Shown: piece by piece, positions 1 through 7,267 of the stretch
Layout of the letters: every line of letters begins with the position of its first letter
Numbering within the stretch: the stretch's first letter is position 1
The notes under the pieces: generated by a model
The model's database searches: none
What the model saw: the letters and a program-made list of their open reading frames with translations, nothing else
Told to the model about the DNA's origin: nothing
Source of the DNA: Pseudomonadota bacterium
GTDB taxonomy: Bacteria; Pseudomonadota; Alphaproteobacteria; Sphingomonadales; Sphingomonadaceae
Assembly: GCA_023386135.1 (NCBI GenBank)
Contig: JAEWKG010000137.1
Span: forward strand, 1-13,403
Length of the DNA stretch: 13,403 nt
Reading direction: 5' to 3'
Translations under genes and position numbers: made by a program

Positions 1-281
1 TCGGTGCGGATGGGCACTTGTTTCAGCGTCGTTCCGGGAGGCGCGTTGATGTCCCACTTCGTTGGCTCAGCTTGCGCTTCGACTGCCGGGGCGGTGATTG
101 CCGGCCGGCCGGTGTCCGGAAGCGGCAGCTTGCCCGTCTCGGAGTCGGGGTCGGTCGCCTGGTTTTCAGGGGCCTCGGTCGCTTCGATGGGCTTGTTCGG
201 ATCGACCGGCTGCCCTTCCTGCGCTTGCGCCGCGGACACGGCCAGTATGGCAGCGAGAACCGACGCGACAGAGTACTTCAT
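1..281 (-). CDS. Secreted protein N-terminus (partial), probably TolB-like/amidohydrolase family
   Basis: The N-terminal 93 codons are visible and the gene continues beyond base 1. The ATG is at 281-279, with a GGGGGAG ribosome-binding site about 8 nt upstream. Residues 1-20 form a classical signal peptide: Lys2, a hydrophobic Ala/Val/Leu core, and AQA before Gln21. A Pro/Glu/Asp-rich low-complexity linker follows to about residue 70, then a segment KWDINAPPGTTLKQVPI. From memory, a WDxNxPPG segment just before a TolB/WD40-like propeller is typical of secreted amidohydrolases of sphingomonads and caulobacters. The propeller and the metal-binding amidohydrolase motifs lie outside the window, so the family is inferred from this short signature. 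The gene is divergent from the EthA-type monooxygenase, with 150 nt between the start codons. Export is well supported; the enzymatic assignment is tentative. Confidence 0.5.
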   Translation of the reverse strand, partial: MKYSVASVLAAILAVSAAQAQEGQPVDPNKPIEATEAPENQATDPDSETGKLPLPDTGRPAITAPAVEAQAEPTKWDINAPPGTTLKQVPIRT

Positions 282-381
282 GGATTTGCTCCCCCGGGAA
301 TATTTTCAACCCGCTTAGGGCGGCCGACAGCATCCGTCACCCCGCCAATCGACGAGCGTGCCGGAAGCGCTGGCGAGGAAT

Positions 382-393
382 CGTTGCACAACG
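382..393. promoter_or_regulatory. Operator-like inverted repeat overlapping the ethA-type -35
   Basis: CGTTG-CA-CAACG is a 5+5 bp inverted repeat that overlaps the predicted -35 hexamer at 384-389. Mycobacterial ethA is controlled by a divergent TetR regulator (EthR), but no regulator gene is seen here. An operator role is inference only, and a repeat this short can arise by chance. Confidence 0.25.
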
Positions 394-412
394 AAACGGA
401 ACGCCTTACGCT
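384..412 (+). promoter_or_regulatory. Predicted sigma-70-type promoter of the EthA-type gene
   Basis: TTGCAC (384-389), a 17-nt spacer, and TACGCT (407-412). This would place the transcription start near 419 and give a very short leader containing the AAGGAGAG ribosome-binding site at 419-426. The -10 is a poor match, so this is tentative. Confidence 0.3.
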
Positions 413-431
413 CGCGTCAAGGAGAGAGATT

Positions 432-1922
432 ATGAGCCTGACGGCCTGCGACCATGACGTTCTGATCGTCGGCGCCGGGATTTCCGGCATCGGAATGGCT
501 GCGCATCTGGAGATGATGTGCCCGCACCGCAGCTATGCGGTGCTCGAGCGCCGCTCGAACCTGGGAGGAACCTGGGACCTGTTTCGCTACCCGGGGATCC
601 GCTCGGACAGCGACATGCATACGCTCGGATTCAAGTTCGAACCGTGGAAGCACGAGAAGTCGATCGCGGACGGGCCGGCGATCCTCGAGTACCTCCACCG
701 CATCGTCGACGAGCGCGGCATTCGCGAAAAGATCACCTACGACACCAAGGTCGTCGCCGCCGATTGGCAGTCGGACGAGGCGTGCTGGCGTGTCACCACC
801 GAGCGCGGCGGGCGGCAGGAGACCGTGACCGCCAACTGGCTCTACCTCGGCACCGGCTACTACGACTACGACGATCCGTATGATGCCGGCTTCGACCTGT
901 CGCGGTTCGAAGGCCAGGTGGTGCACCCGCAGTTCTGGCCCAAGGACATGGACTACACCGGCAAGAACGTGGTGGTGATAGGTTCGGGCGCGACGGCGGT
1001 GACCATCGTCCCCGCGATGAGCGACAAGGCGGCCAAGGTCACCATGCTCCAGCGCACGCCGACCTGGATGTTCTCGCGCCCCGCCAAGGACGGGCTCGCA
1101 AACTTCCTGCGCAAGTGGCTGCCCGAAGAGACGGCCTACAAGATCACCCGCTTCAAGAACGTGCTGCTGCAGGACATCGCCTTCAAGCGCGCTCGCTCGG
1201 CGCCCGAGAAGGTCAAGGAAGCGCTGCACAAGCGGATCAAGGATGCGCTGGGCGACCGCTACGACGCCAAGACCTGGACCCCGCCCTACAACCCGTGGGA
1301 GCAGCGGCTGTGCCTGGTGCCGGACGACGACCTGTTCGCGGCGATCCGGCAGGACAAGGCGGAAGTCGTCACCGGCAACATCGAGGCGTTCGAGAAGGAC
1401 GCTGTCGTGCTGAAGGACGGGCGCCGCATCCCTGCCGACATCATCATCACCGCCACCGGCCTCAAGCTCGCGGTAGCGGGCAAGATCGCGATCAGCCAGG
1501 ACGGGGTGCCGGTGAACTTCGCGGAGCGGTTCTATTACAAGGGCTGCATGTTCTCGAACCTGCCGAACTTCTCGGTGGTGTTCGGCTACCTCAACGCCAG
1601 TTGGACCCTGCGCGCGGACATCAATTCAGAGTACGTCTGCAAGGTCTTGAACCACATGGAGGCGGTCGGCGCCAATGTTGCCGATCCGGTCTTGCCGGCC
1701 GATCACAAGCTGGTCGAGGAAGACTTGTTCGATTTCTCGAGCGGCTACATCCAGCGCGGCAAGCACATCATGCCCAAGAGCGCGGTCGACCTGCCGTGGC
1801 GTTTGAACCAGGACTACCGGTTCGACCGCAAGGCGCTGGCGACCGCGCCGATCGACGATGGGGTGCTCAAGTTCGATCGGGTGGACGCGCGCGAGGACCG
1901 GCACCTCGAAGCGGCGGAGTGA
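432..1922 (+). CDS. ethA: EthA-type flavin Baeyer-Villiger monooxygenase
   Basis: 496-residue FAD/NADPH-dependent class B flavoprotein monooxygenase that inserts oxygen next to a carbonyl (ketone to ester) or oxidises sulphur. It is expected to be cytosolic. The FAD Rossmann motif GAGISG is at residues 14-19, the Baeyer-Villiger fingerprint FxGxxxHxxxWP is exact at 159-170, and the NADP Rossmann motif GSGATA is at 184-189. GGTWDLFRYPGIRSDSD (45-61) and PYNPWEQRLCLVPDDDLF match the mycobacterial EthA subgroup closely, and the length is close to the 489 residues of EthA. The ATG at 432 has AAGGAGAG just upstream. The frame is open back to base 18, but that upstream part looks non-coding. The physiological substrate cannot be read from the sequence; ketones, including long-chain or cyclic ones, are typical. 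The gene is followed on the same strand, after 37 nt, by a CinA-like gene. Confidence 0.9.
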   Translation: MSLTACDHDVLIVGAGISGIGMAAHLEMMCPHRSYAVLERRSNLGGTWDLFRYPGIRSDSDMHTLGFKFEPWKHEKSIADGPAILEYLHRIVDERGIREKITYDTKVVAADWQSDEACWRVTTERGGRQETVTANWLYLGTGYYDYDDPYDAGFDLSRFEGQVVHPQFWPKDMDYTGKNVVVIGSGATAVTIVPAMSDKAAKVTMLQRTPTWMFSRPAKDGLANFLRKWLPEETAYKITRFKNVLLQDIAFKRARSAPEKVKEALHKRIKDALGDRYDAKTWTPPYNPWEQRLCLVPDDDLFAAIRQDKAEVVTGNIEAFEKDAVVLKDGRRIPADIIITATGLKLAVAGKIAISQDGVPVNFAERFYYKGCMFSNLPNFSVVFGYLNASWTLRADINSEYVCKVLNHMEAVGANVADPVLPADHKLVEEDLFDFSSGYIQRGKHIMPKSAVDLPWRLNQDYRFDRKALATAPIDDGVLKFDRVDAREDRHLEAAE

Positions 1923-1959
1923 GCTAGCCAGCGGGCAGCAATTCGCTTAGCGCGGCGGA

Positions 1960-2718
1960 ATGGCTGAACGCATCTGGACCGCCGCGCTGGTGGTGATCGG
2001 CGACGAGATCCTCTCGGGCCGCACGCACGACAAGAACATCGCGCAGGTTGCAAGCTGGTTGCAGGTGCAGGGCATTCGCCTTGCAGAAGTGCGGGTGGTG
2101 CCCGATGTCGAGGACCGGATCGTCGAGGCCGTGAACGCACTGCGCGCGGCGAACGACTACCTCTTCACCACCGGCGGCATCGGTCCGACGCACGACGACA
2201 TCACGGTGGACGCGATCGCCAAGGCGCTCGGCGTGCCGGTGGTCATCCATCCCGAAGCGCGCGCGATGCTGGAGCGCTATTACACCGGCCGCGGCACGGC
2301 GCTGACCGAGGCGCGGCTGCGCATGGCGCGCGCCCCCGAGGGCGCGGAGCTGATCCCCAACCGCATGTCGGGCGCGCCGGGCATCCGCTTCGGCAACCTG
2401 TTCATCATGGCCGGCGTGCCGCACATCACCGCGGGTATGCTCGACGCGCTGACCGGCGAGCTCGAGGGCGGCGCGCCGCTGCTCAGCCGGACGATCGGCT
2501 GCTGGGTGCCCGAGAGCGAGGTCGCCGACGTCCTCCGCGCCGCCGAGCGCGACCACGAGGGCGTGCAGATCGGCAGCTATCCGTTCTTCCGCGACGGGCG
2601 CGTGGGCGCGAACTTCGTCGTGCGCGCGACCGACGCCGAGTTGCTCGAGCGGTGCGTAGGCGATCTTACCGCCGCGCTCGAGGCTGCTGGCCACACCGTT
2701 CATCCCGCGGAGATCTGA
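1960..2718 (+). CDS. Molybdopterin-binding protein, CinA N-terminal (COG1058) type
   Basis: 252-residue protein of the MoCF_biosynth/CinA N-terminal family. Visible motifs are GDEIL near the N-terminus (14-18), TGGIGPTHDD (71-80), followed by ITVDAIAKALG, and the MAGVPHITAGML segment near mid-protein. All are characteristic of the domain that binds molybdopterin-like or ADP-ribose ligands. The nicotinamide-deamidase (pncC) C-terminal domain of full-length CinA (about 400 residues) is absent, so this is the short stand-alone version common in alphaproteobacteria. In that version the biochemical role is unsettled; FAD or ADP-ribose pyrophosphatase activity is known for some relatives. It lies 37 nt after the EthA-type gene and 63 nt before the deacetylase on the same strand, so co-transcription is possible. 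No signal peptide or membrane segment is visible. The ATG at 1960 has only a weak GCGGA upstream. Confidence 0.85.
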   Translation: MAERIWTAALVVIGDEILSGRTHDKNIAQVASWLQVQGIRLAEVRVVPDVEDRIVEAVNALRAANDYLFTTGGIGPTHDDITVDAIAKALGVPVVIHPEARAMLERYYTGRGTALTEARLRMARAPEGAELIPNRMSGAPGIRFGNLFIMAGVPHITAGMLDALTGELEGGAPLLSRTIGCWVPESEVADVLRAAERDHEGVQIGSYPFFRDGRVGANFVVRATDAELLERCVGDLTAALEAAGHTVHPAEI

Positions 2719-2735
2719 GCCGCACCGCTCGTTAA

Positions 2736-2761
2736 CCCGGTCCTGCTATGCAGGGACCGGG
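2736..2761 (+). promoter_or_regulatory. Strong RNA hairpin just upstream of the deacetylase ribosome-binding site
   Basis: Left arm CCCGGTCCTGC (2736-2746), loop TAT, right arm GCAGGGACCGGG (2750-2761). This gives 11 base pairs with a single bulged G. No T-run follows, so it is not a standard intrinsic terminator. The AGGAG Shine-Dalgarno of the next gene begins only a few nucleotides after the stem (2766-2770). A role in mRNA processing, stability or translation is possible but not shown. Confidence 0.5.
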
Positions 2762-2781
2762 CAACAGGAGCGAAGCTCGCG

Positions 2782-3813
2782 GTGACGGCCGTCTACCTCA
2801 CCATCGACACCGAGTACGCGGCGCACCTGCCCGGCTGCGGCCGCACGCCCGGCACCCGCGCGGAGAACTTCGCGCGGTCGATCGCCTGCGAGACGCCAGC
2901 GGGCGCGGTCGGCGTGTTCCACCAGATGGACGTGATGGACGCGCATGGCCTCAAGGGCGTGTTCTTCGTCGACCCGATGCCGGCGCTCGTCTGGGGCGTG
3001 GCGGCGATCGAAGACGTGGTCGGCCCGATCGTGGCGCGCGGGCACGACGTGCAGTTCCACTGCCACAGCGAATGGCTCGAACATGCGCCGGGCAGCGGGC
3101 TCGCGGGCGGCCGGACAGGGCGCAACCTCAAGGACTTCGTGCTCGATGATCAGGTGGAGATCCTCGCCTACGCGCGCGACACGCTGATCGCAGCCGGGGC
3201 GCCTGCTCCGATCGCATTCCGCGCGGGCAACTACGGCGCCAACGACGACACCCTGCGCGCACTCGCGATGCTCGGCATTGCCTACGATACCAGCCACGGC
3301 CCGGCGCTGGTCGGTGCGGGCGATTGCGCGCTGTCGCTCGGTGCCGAAGACCGGCTGCCGGTGCGGCACTGCGGTGTCGCCGAGATTCCCATCGCCTGCA
3401 CCGAGACCTTCGGCCGGCGCCTGCGACACGCCCAGCTGACCGCCCTGTCGCGCCGCGAACTCGTCGCGCTTATCTGCCATGCGCGCGACATCGGGCAGGA
3501 CAGCGTCACGCTCGTCTCGCACAGCTTCGAGCTGCTCAGCCGCGACCGCAGCCGCATCAACCGCCTGGTCGAGCGCCGCTTCCGCCGCTTCTGCGAAACG
3601 CTCAGCCGGCTGCCCAGCGTCACCACCGCCACGTACGCCAGCCGTCCTCCCGCGCTACGCGAGGATGGGCGCGAGGGGCCGGTGCTGCCGCACGATCCCT
3701 TGCGAAGCGGGGCGCGGGTGGTCGAGCAGGCGCTGGTCAACGCGCTCTACAGCCGCCGGGCGCGCTTCGGAGCGCATCACGCAATCGCGGTCGGCAGCGT
3801 CCTTCTGACATAG
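2782..3813 (+). CDS. NodB-like polysaccharide deacetylase family protein
   Basis: 343-residue protein with the layout of carbohydrate esterase family 4 (NodB) and related deacetylases. TIDTE (7-11) carries the catalytic/metal Asp position, HCHSEW (93-98) the His-x-His metal motif, FRAGNYG (146-152) the substrate-groove motif, and SHSFELL (246-252) a late His motif. Family members remove N- or O-acetyl groups from cell-surface glycans, usually with a divalent metal. There is no signal peptide, so it would act in the cytoplasm on a precursor, or reach the envelope another way. The start chosen is GTG 2782 because AGGAG (2766-2770) lies 11 nt upstream and TIDTE then falls directly at the N-terminus, as in the family. 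The C-terminal 60 residues are Arg-rich and less recognisable. The gene is convergent with rplA across a terminator. The glycan substrate is unknown, and no other polysaccharide gene is nearby. Confidence 0.75.
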   Translation: MTAVYLTIDTEYAAHLPGCGRTPGTRAENFARSIACETPAGAVGVFHQMDVMDAHGLKGVFFVDPMPALVWGVAAIEDVVGPIVARGHDVQFHCHSEWLEHAPGSGLAGGRTGRNLKDFVLDDQVEILAYARDTLIAAGAPAPIAFRAGNYGANDDTLRALAMLGIAYDTSHGPALVGAGDCALSLGAEDRLPVRHCGVAEIPIACTETFGRRLRHAQLTALSRRELVALICHARDIGQDSVTLVSHSFELLSRDRSRINRLVERRFRRFCETLSRLPSVTTATYASRPPALREDGREGPVLPHDPLRSGARVVEQALVNALYSRRARFGAHHAIAVGSVLLT

Positions 3814-3816
3814 CAA

Positions 3817-3847
3817 AAGGGCCGGCGGATCGCTCCACCGGCCCCTT
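3817..3847. terminator. Hairpin terminator between convergent deacetylase and rplA
   Basis: The stem AAGGGCCGG-cGGA pairs with TCC-aCCGGCCC-cTT around a TCGC loop, with one internal mismatch and one bulge. A-rich bases lie on the left (3815-3818) and TT on the right. It sits in the 55 nt between the two stop codons of convergent genes, where a bidirectional terminator is expected. The T-tracts are short (minus strand TTTT, plus strand TT), so it is probably better for the rplA direction. Confidence 0.65.
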
Positions 3848-3868
3848 CGATTTCGCTACCGAAACGCC

Positions 3869-4567
3869 TCAGGCGGCGTTTTCGATCTCGGCGAGGTCGA
3901 GCTTGAGGCCCGGGCCCATCGTGCTCGTGAGCGAGACCTTCTGCAGGTACTTGCCCTTCGAGCCCGCCGGCTTGGCGCGCACGATCGCCGCGGTGAACGC
4001 CGCGAAGTTGGTCTTGAGGTCCGCGTCGGAGAACGACATCTTGCCGAGGCCCGAGTGGATGATGCCCTGCTTCTCCACGCGGAATTCGACCTGGCCGCCC
4101 TTGGCGTCCTTCACGGCCTGCTCCACGTTGGGGGTCACGGTGCCGAGCTTCGGGTTCGGCATCAGGCCCTTGGGGCCGAGCACCTTACCCAGACGCCCGA
4201 CGACGCCCATCATGTCAGGGGTGGCGATCACGCGGTCGTAGTCGAGGTTGCCGGCCTGCATGTCTTCCATCAGGTCTTCGGCACCGACCTTGTCGGCCCC
4301 GGCGGCGAGCGCCTTCTCGGCATTGTCGCGGCGGGCGAACACGGCGACGCGCACGGTCTTGCCGGTCCCGGCGGGGAGCGACACCATGCCGCGCACCATC
4401 TGGTCGGCGTGGCGCGGGTCGACGCCGAGGTTCATCGCGACCTCGAGGGTCTCGTCGAACTTCTTGCTGGCGTTGTCGCGCAGCAGCTTGAGCGCATCGT
4501 CAAAGCTGTACAGCGTGTCGCGGTCGATCTGGGCGAGAACCTTCGCCTTCTTGGTCTGCTTGGCCAT
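3869..4567 (-). CDS. rplA: 50S ribosomal protein L1
   Basis: 232-residue ribosomal protein L1, which binds 23S rRNA helices 76-77 in the mobile L1 stalk and in many bacteria represses translation of its own rplK-rplA mRNA. Recognisable family segments include [28 protein letters not shown] and [17 protein letters not shown], plus the terminal block [17 protein letters not shown]. Length equals the usual L1 (about 230 residues). The frame extends to 4639, but the start MAKQTKKAK at 4567 is chosen because it gives the family N-terminus and begins 4 nt after the rplK stop. The longer version would overlap rplK. The ribosome-binding site is weak, consistent with translational coupling to rplK. 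Unlike the enterobacterial operon, rplJ, rplL and rpoBC do not follow; the convergent deacetylase does. Confidence 0.97.
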   Translation of the reverse strand: MAKQTKKAKVLAQIDRDTLYSFDDALKLLRDNASKKFDETLEVAMNLGVDPRHADQMVRGMVSLPAGTGKTVRVAVFARRDNAEKALAAGADKVGAEDLMEDMQAGNLDYDRVIATPDMMGVVGRLGKVLGPKGLMPNPKLGTVTPNVEQAVKDAKGGQVEFRVEKQGIIHSGLGKMSFSDADLKTNFAAFTAAIVRAKPAGSKGKYLQKVSLTSTMGPGLKLDLAEIENAA

Positions 4568-4571
4568 CGTC

Positions 4572-5003
4572 TCAGCCCACCACAACCTGGAGACCCATCG
4601 AGCGCGCCGAGCCCTCGATGATCTTGGTCGCCTGCTCAACGTCGTTGGCGTTGAGATCCTTCATCTTCATCTCGGCGATCTCACTCAGCTTGGACCGTGC
4701 GATGGTCCCGGCCGACACCTTGCCCGGCTCCTTCGAGCCCGACTTGAGGTTGCCCGCCTTCTTGATCAGGTAGCTCGCCGGAGGCGTCTTGGTGACGAAG
4801 GTGAAGCTGCGGTCGCTGAACACGGTGATGACGGTCGGGAGCGGTACGCCCTTTTCCATCTCGCCGGTCGCGGCGTTGAACGCCTTGCAGAATTCCATGA
4901 TATTGACGCCGCGCTGGCCCAGCGCGGGGCCGATCGGGGGCGACGGGTTGGCGGTGCCAGCGGGCACCTGCAGCTTGATATAGCCGTCGATCTTCTTGGC
5001 CAT
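4572..5003 (-). CDS. rplK: 50S ribosomal protein L11
   Basis: 143-residue ribosomal protein L11, part of the GTPase-associated centre with 23S rRNA and L10/L12, and needed for stringent-response activation of RelA/Rel. The N-terminal signature with [22 protein letters not shown] (about residues 22-43) contains the proline/glycine-rich linker region tied to thiostrepton and factor binding. The [12 protein letters not shown] and C-terminal RNA-binding block ([20 protein letters not shown]) are present. Length is standard. The start at 5003 is supported by a very strong AAAGGAGG Shine-Dalgarno six bases upstream. It is first of an rplK-rplA pair separated by 4 nt. The 5' leader contains a perfect 7-bp hairpin at 5027-5044. 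Confidence 0.98.
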   Translation of the reverse strand: MAKKIDGYIKLQVPAGTANPSPPIGPALGQRGVNIMEFCKAFNAATGEMEKGVPLPTVITVFSDRSFTFVTKTPPASYLIKKAGNLKSGSKEPGKVSAGTIARSKLSEIAEMKMKDLNANDVEQATKIIEGSARSMGLQVVVG

Positions 5004-5026
5004 TGCTGGCCTCCTTTCTCACTGTC

Positions 5027-5044
5027 GCTCGCCGTAAGGCGAGC
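5027..5044 (-). promoter_or_regulatory. Leader hairpin in front of rplK
   Basis: GCTCGCC-GTAA-GGCGAGC is a perfect 7-bp stem with a 4-nt loop in the rplK 5' leader, about 11 nt upstream of the Shine-Dalgarno. L1 is known to bind the leader of rplK-rplA mRNA in enterobacteria and archaea. I did not recognise the L1 consensus bulge here, so an autoregulatory role is inference from position. Confidence 0.4.
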
Positions 5045-5124
5045 TCATGGTAAGCGGTCGAACGAGGCGCCTTTCGGGCGTCTCTCCCGCGTGGATTCCC
5101 GGTGCTGTTGCGTGGGAAGCGGCG

Positions 5125-5153
5125 CCCTTACCCGCGCTTGACCTCAATTTCAA
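5125..5153 (-). promoter_or_regulatory. Predicted rplK-rplA promoter
   Basis: Read on the minus strand: TTGAAA (5153-5148), a 17-nt spacer, TAAGGG (5130-5125). The -35 is good and the -10 weak. It would give a leader of roughly 110 nt that contains the 5027-5044 hairpin. Confidence 0.35.
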
Positions 5154-5220
5154 GTCGTCTGCGGGCGCGGATGACCGGTCCGACGATGCTCGCTGGCGCG
5201 CGGGCCGGCGAAGCGGTAGC

Positions 5221-6315
5221 ATGCGCGGTATGACTTCGAAGGCCATACGAGTTCTAGCATCGCTCGCCCTAACGCTGTCGCTGGCGGGCGCCGCCGCTGC
5301 GGCGGAGACCGCCAACCTTGCCGACGACGCCGGCACCCCGCGCACCAAGCCGATCGATCCGTCGGCGCGGATGCCGGTGCCGACCACCGCCGAGATCGAC
5401 GATACGCTCAAGGTCGGCGGCGAGGACATCGCTGCGCGCAAGGTGCGCACCCGCATGACGGTGCCGGTCAAGGTCAACGGCACCGGTCCCTACCGCTTCG
5501 TGGTCGACAGCGGCGCGGATACCTCGGTGGTCGGCACGCGGATCGCCGAGACGCTGAAGCTGCCGCTGGGGCGCCGTGTGCTGCTCAACGGCATCACCGA
5601 CAGCAGCTACGTCAATCGGGTGATGGTCGACCAGATCGACCTCGGCCCGACCTACGTTTCGGGGCTCGAGCTGCCGGTGCTGAAGGAGCTCGACATCGGC
5701 GCGGACGGCATGATCGGCCTCGACGCACTGGTCCAGCAGCGGCTGGTGCTCGACTTCGAGAACCGCACCATCTCGGTCGACGACGCGCAGGCGCCGCCGG
5801 TCAGGGCGCCCGACGACATGGAGATCGTGGTCACCGCACGGCTCAAGAAGGGTCAGCTGATCCTCACCCAGGTCAAGGCGGGCCAGACCCAGCTCGACGC
5901 GGTGGTGGACACCGGTTCGGAGATCACAATAGGCAACAGCGCGCTGCGCGCCAAGCTGGAGCAGCGCTATCCGGGCAAGGCGGAGCGGATCCAGGTCGCG
6001 GGCGTGACCGGGGTGATCACCGATCTTGAGCTGATGCGCATTCCCGAACTGAAGCTCGGCTCGGTCACGTTGCGCAACGTGCCGATCGCGTTCGCCGACG
6101 TGACGCCGTTCGAGGTGTTCGGGATCGACAAGCAGCCGGCCCTGCTGCTCGGCACCGACCTGATGGAGACCTTCCGCAAGGTCAGCCTGGATTTCCGCGC
6201 CCGCAAGGTTCGCTTCCAGCTGCGGCAATGCGACGCACAGAACGTCCGGATCGCGACGATGCCGCAGTTCGCCAGCCGGCTGAGCACCGACACGGACGCG
6301 GTGTGCGCGCGCTGA
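5221..6315 (+). CDS. Secreted two-lobed retropepsin-like aspartic protease
   Basis: 364-residue predicted periplasmic protein. A signal peptide occupies about residues 1-29: Arg/Lys n-region, ALTLSLAG core, AAAA before Glu. Two tandem retropepsin-like domains follow. Lobe 1 has VDSGADTS (95-102), GLDAL (166-170) and a [10 protein letters not shown] strand. Lobe 2 has VDTGSE (229-234), LLLGTDLM (308-315) and a [10 protein letters not shown] strand. Each lobe thus has the catalytic D-S/T-G plus the later hydrophobic-Gly turn of clan AA proteases. Retropepsins work as dimers of one Asp each, so this chain may fold as an internal pseudo-dimer. Starts at 5221 or 5230 are both possible; neither has a strong ribosome-binding site. 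Frame upstream to 5047 is open but lacks protein-like features. The gene lies between rplK and nusG on the opposite strand. The physiological substrate is unknown. Confidence 0.85.
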   Translation: MRGMTSKAIRVLASLALTLSLAGAAAAAETANLADDAGTPRTKPIDPSARMPVPTTAEIDDTLKVGGEDIAARKVRTRMTVPVKVNGTGPYRFVVDSGADTSVVGTRIAETLKLPLGRRVLLNGITDSSYVNRVMVDQIDLGPTYVSGLELPVLKELDIGADGMIGLDALVQQRLVLDFENRTISVDDAQAPPVRAPDDMEIVVTARLKKGQLILTQVKAGQTQLDAVVDTGSEITIGNSALRAKLEQRYPGKAERIQVAGVTGVITDLELMRIPELKLGSVTLRNVPIAFADVTPFEVFGIDKQPALLLGTDLMETFRKVSLDFRARKVRFQLRQCDAQNVRIATMPQFASRLSTDTDAVCAR

Positions 6316-6321
6316 GCGCGC
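6307..6321. other. Perfect palindrome with the protease stop codon in its loop
   Basis: GCGCGC-TGA-GCGCGC is a 6-bp GC stem whose three-base loop is the stop codon of the protease gene (6313-6315). It sits in the 18-nt gap before the convergent nusG stop. It lacks a T-tract, so it is at most part of a weak bidirectional termination signal. Confidence 0.35.
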
Positions 6322-6333
6322 CCACCCGGCGCC

Positions 6334-6870
6334 TTACTTGACCAGTTCGACTTCCTCGAACGCCAGCTCGACCGGGGTGGCGCGGCCGAAGATCGACACG
6401 CTGACCTTGACCCGCTGCTTGTCGAAGTCGAGCTCTTCCACCACGCCGTTGAAGCTGGCGAAGGGGCCGGCGTTGACCTTGACCTGGTCGCCGATCTCGT
6501 AGTCGACGTGGACCTGCCGCTTGGGCGCGGCCTTGGCTTCTTCCATCCCGCCGAAATAGCGCGCGGCGTCGCGTTCGCTGATCGCCTGCGGCTTGTTGCC
6601 CGAGCCCAGGAAACCGGTAACTTTCGGGGTGTTCTTGACGAGGTGATAGACGTCGTCGGTCATCACCAGCTTGGCGAGCACGTAGCCGGGCATGAACTTG
6701 CGTTCGAGCTTCACCTTCTTGCCGCGCTTGACCTCGGTCACCGTTTCGGTCGGCACTTCGACCGCCTCGACCGCCTCGGACAGGCCCAGGCGTTCGGCCT
6801 CCGAAATGATCGCGTCGCGAACCTTGTTCTCGAAGCCGGAGTAGGCGTGGATGATGTACCAGCGAGCCAT
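6334..6870 (-). CDS. nusG: Transcription termination/antitermination factor NusG
   Basis: 178-residue NusG. It binds the RNA polymerase clamp through its N-terminal NGN domain ([17 protein letters not shown] at the start, [10 protein letters not shown] and TGFLGSG in the middle, to about residue 110). Through its KOW domain (about 125-178; [20 protein letters not shown]) it contacts Rho or S10/ribosome. Length and both domains are complete. It follows secE by 31 nt on the same strand, the usual secE-nusG order. No obvious strong Shine-Dalgarno precedes it. Downstream there is no rplK in line; the convergent protease gene intervenes before rplK-rplA. Confidence 0.98.
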   Translation of the reverse strand: MARWYIIHAYSGFENKVRDAIISEAERLGLSEAVEAVEVPTETVTEVKRGKKVKLERKFMPGYVLAKLVMTDDVYHLVKNTPKVTGFLGSGNKPQAISERDAARYFGGMEEAKAAPKRQVHVDYEIGDQVKVNAGPFASFNGVVEELDFDKQRVKVSVSIFGRATPVELAFEEVELVK

Positions 6871-6901
6871 GTGAGCGTCTGCAGTCCCGTCAAAAAAGGC
6901 G

Positions 6902-7096
6902 TCAGGCGAGCGACAGCAGCCAGCGCATGATCGCGCCGAACAGAGTGTCGATGCCCAGGAAGAAGACCGAGAGGAGCAGCATCATGATGGCCACGAACAG
7001 CGCGGTGCGCACCGTTTCCTCGCGGCTCGGCCAAACCACCTTGCGCGCTTCGGCGCGCACCTGGTTGATGAATTCCGCCGGACTGGTCTTGGCCAT
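6902..7096 (-). CDS. secE: Preprotein translocase subunit SecE
   Basis: 64-residue single-spanning SecE, the clamp subunit of the SecYEG channel in the inner membrane. The N-terminal amphipathic part carries the family signature VRAEARKVVWPSREET (13-28). A single hydrophobic helix follows at about residues 31-57. This is the short alphaproteobacterial form, lacking the two extra helices of E. coli SecE. It is co-oriented with nusG and downstream of tRNA-Trp and a small gene. A plausible promoter lies at 7157-7185. Confidence 0.97.
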   Translation of the reverse strand: MAKTSPAEFINQVRAEARKVVWPSREETVRTALFVAIMMLLLSVFFLGIDTLFGAIMRWLLSLA

Positions 7097-7156
7097 GATA
7101 ACGTCAGCTCTCGCCTTCAGATGTCGCGCTTGTTCCGGGAGGAACCCCCCGCTGTC

Positions 7157-7185
7157 AGATAAGGCTCACCGCCGCCCCGGTTCAA
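7157..7185 (-). promoter_or_regulatory. Predicted secE-nusG promoter
   Basis: Minus-strand TTGAAC (7185-7180), a 17-nt spacer, TTATCT (7162-7157). This would start transcription near 7150, about 54 nt before secE. The -10 lies in one arm of an inverted repeat, CAGATAAG (7156-7163) / CTTATCTG (7206-7213). Confidence 0.5.
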
Positions 7186-7267
7186 GACCCGGGATGGCAG
7201 GCTAGCTTATCTGTCGGAAAAAGCGGGACCGCCATTACGGCGCGTCCTCCTCAAAAGCAAGCGGGCC

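Noticed and set aside
18..431. In-frame upstream extension of the EthA-type gene to base 18
   Set aside because: The sequence is Arg-rich without EthA similarity, it overlaps the antisense signal peptide gene, and a strong ribosome-binding site plus the family N-terminus support the ATG at 432.
417..1229. 270-codon minus-strand frame inside the EthA-type gene
   Set aside because: Antisense shadow with a composition typical of reversed GC-rich coding sequence and no domain.
2748..3149. Plus-strand frame starting with the ATG in the hairpin loop
   Set aside because: It is in a different frame from the deacetylase, is Arg/Gly/Ala-rich with no motif, and is overlapped by clear deacetylase motifs.
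4568..4639. Longer rplA start at 4639
   Set aside because: It would overlap rplK and add an Arg/Trp-rich stretch absent from L1; the MAKQTKK start is 4 nt after the rplK stop.
5047..5220. Upstream extension of the aspartic protease frame
   Set aside because: It would bury the signal peptide behind 58 unrelated residues and overlap the rplK leader and promoter.
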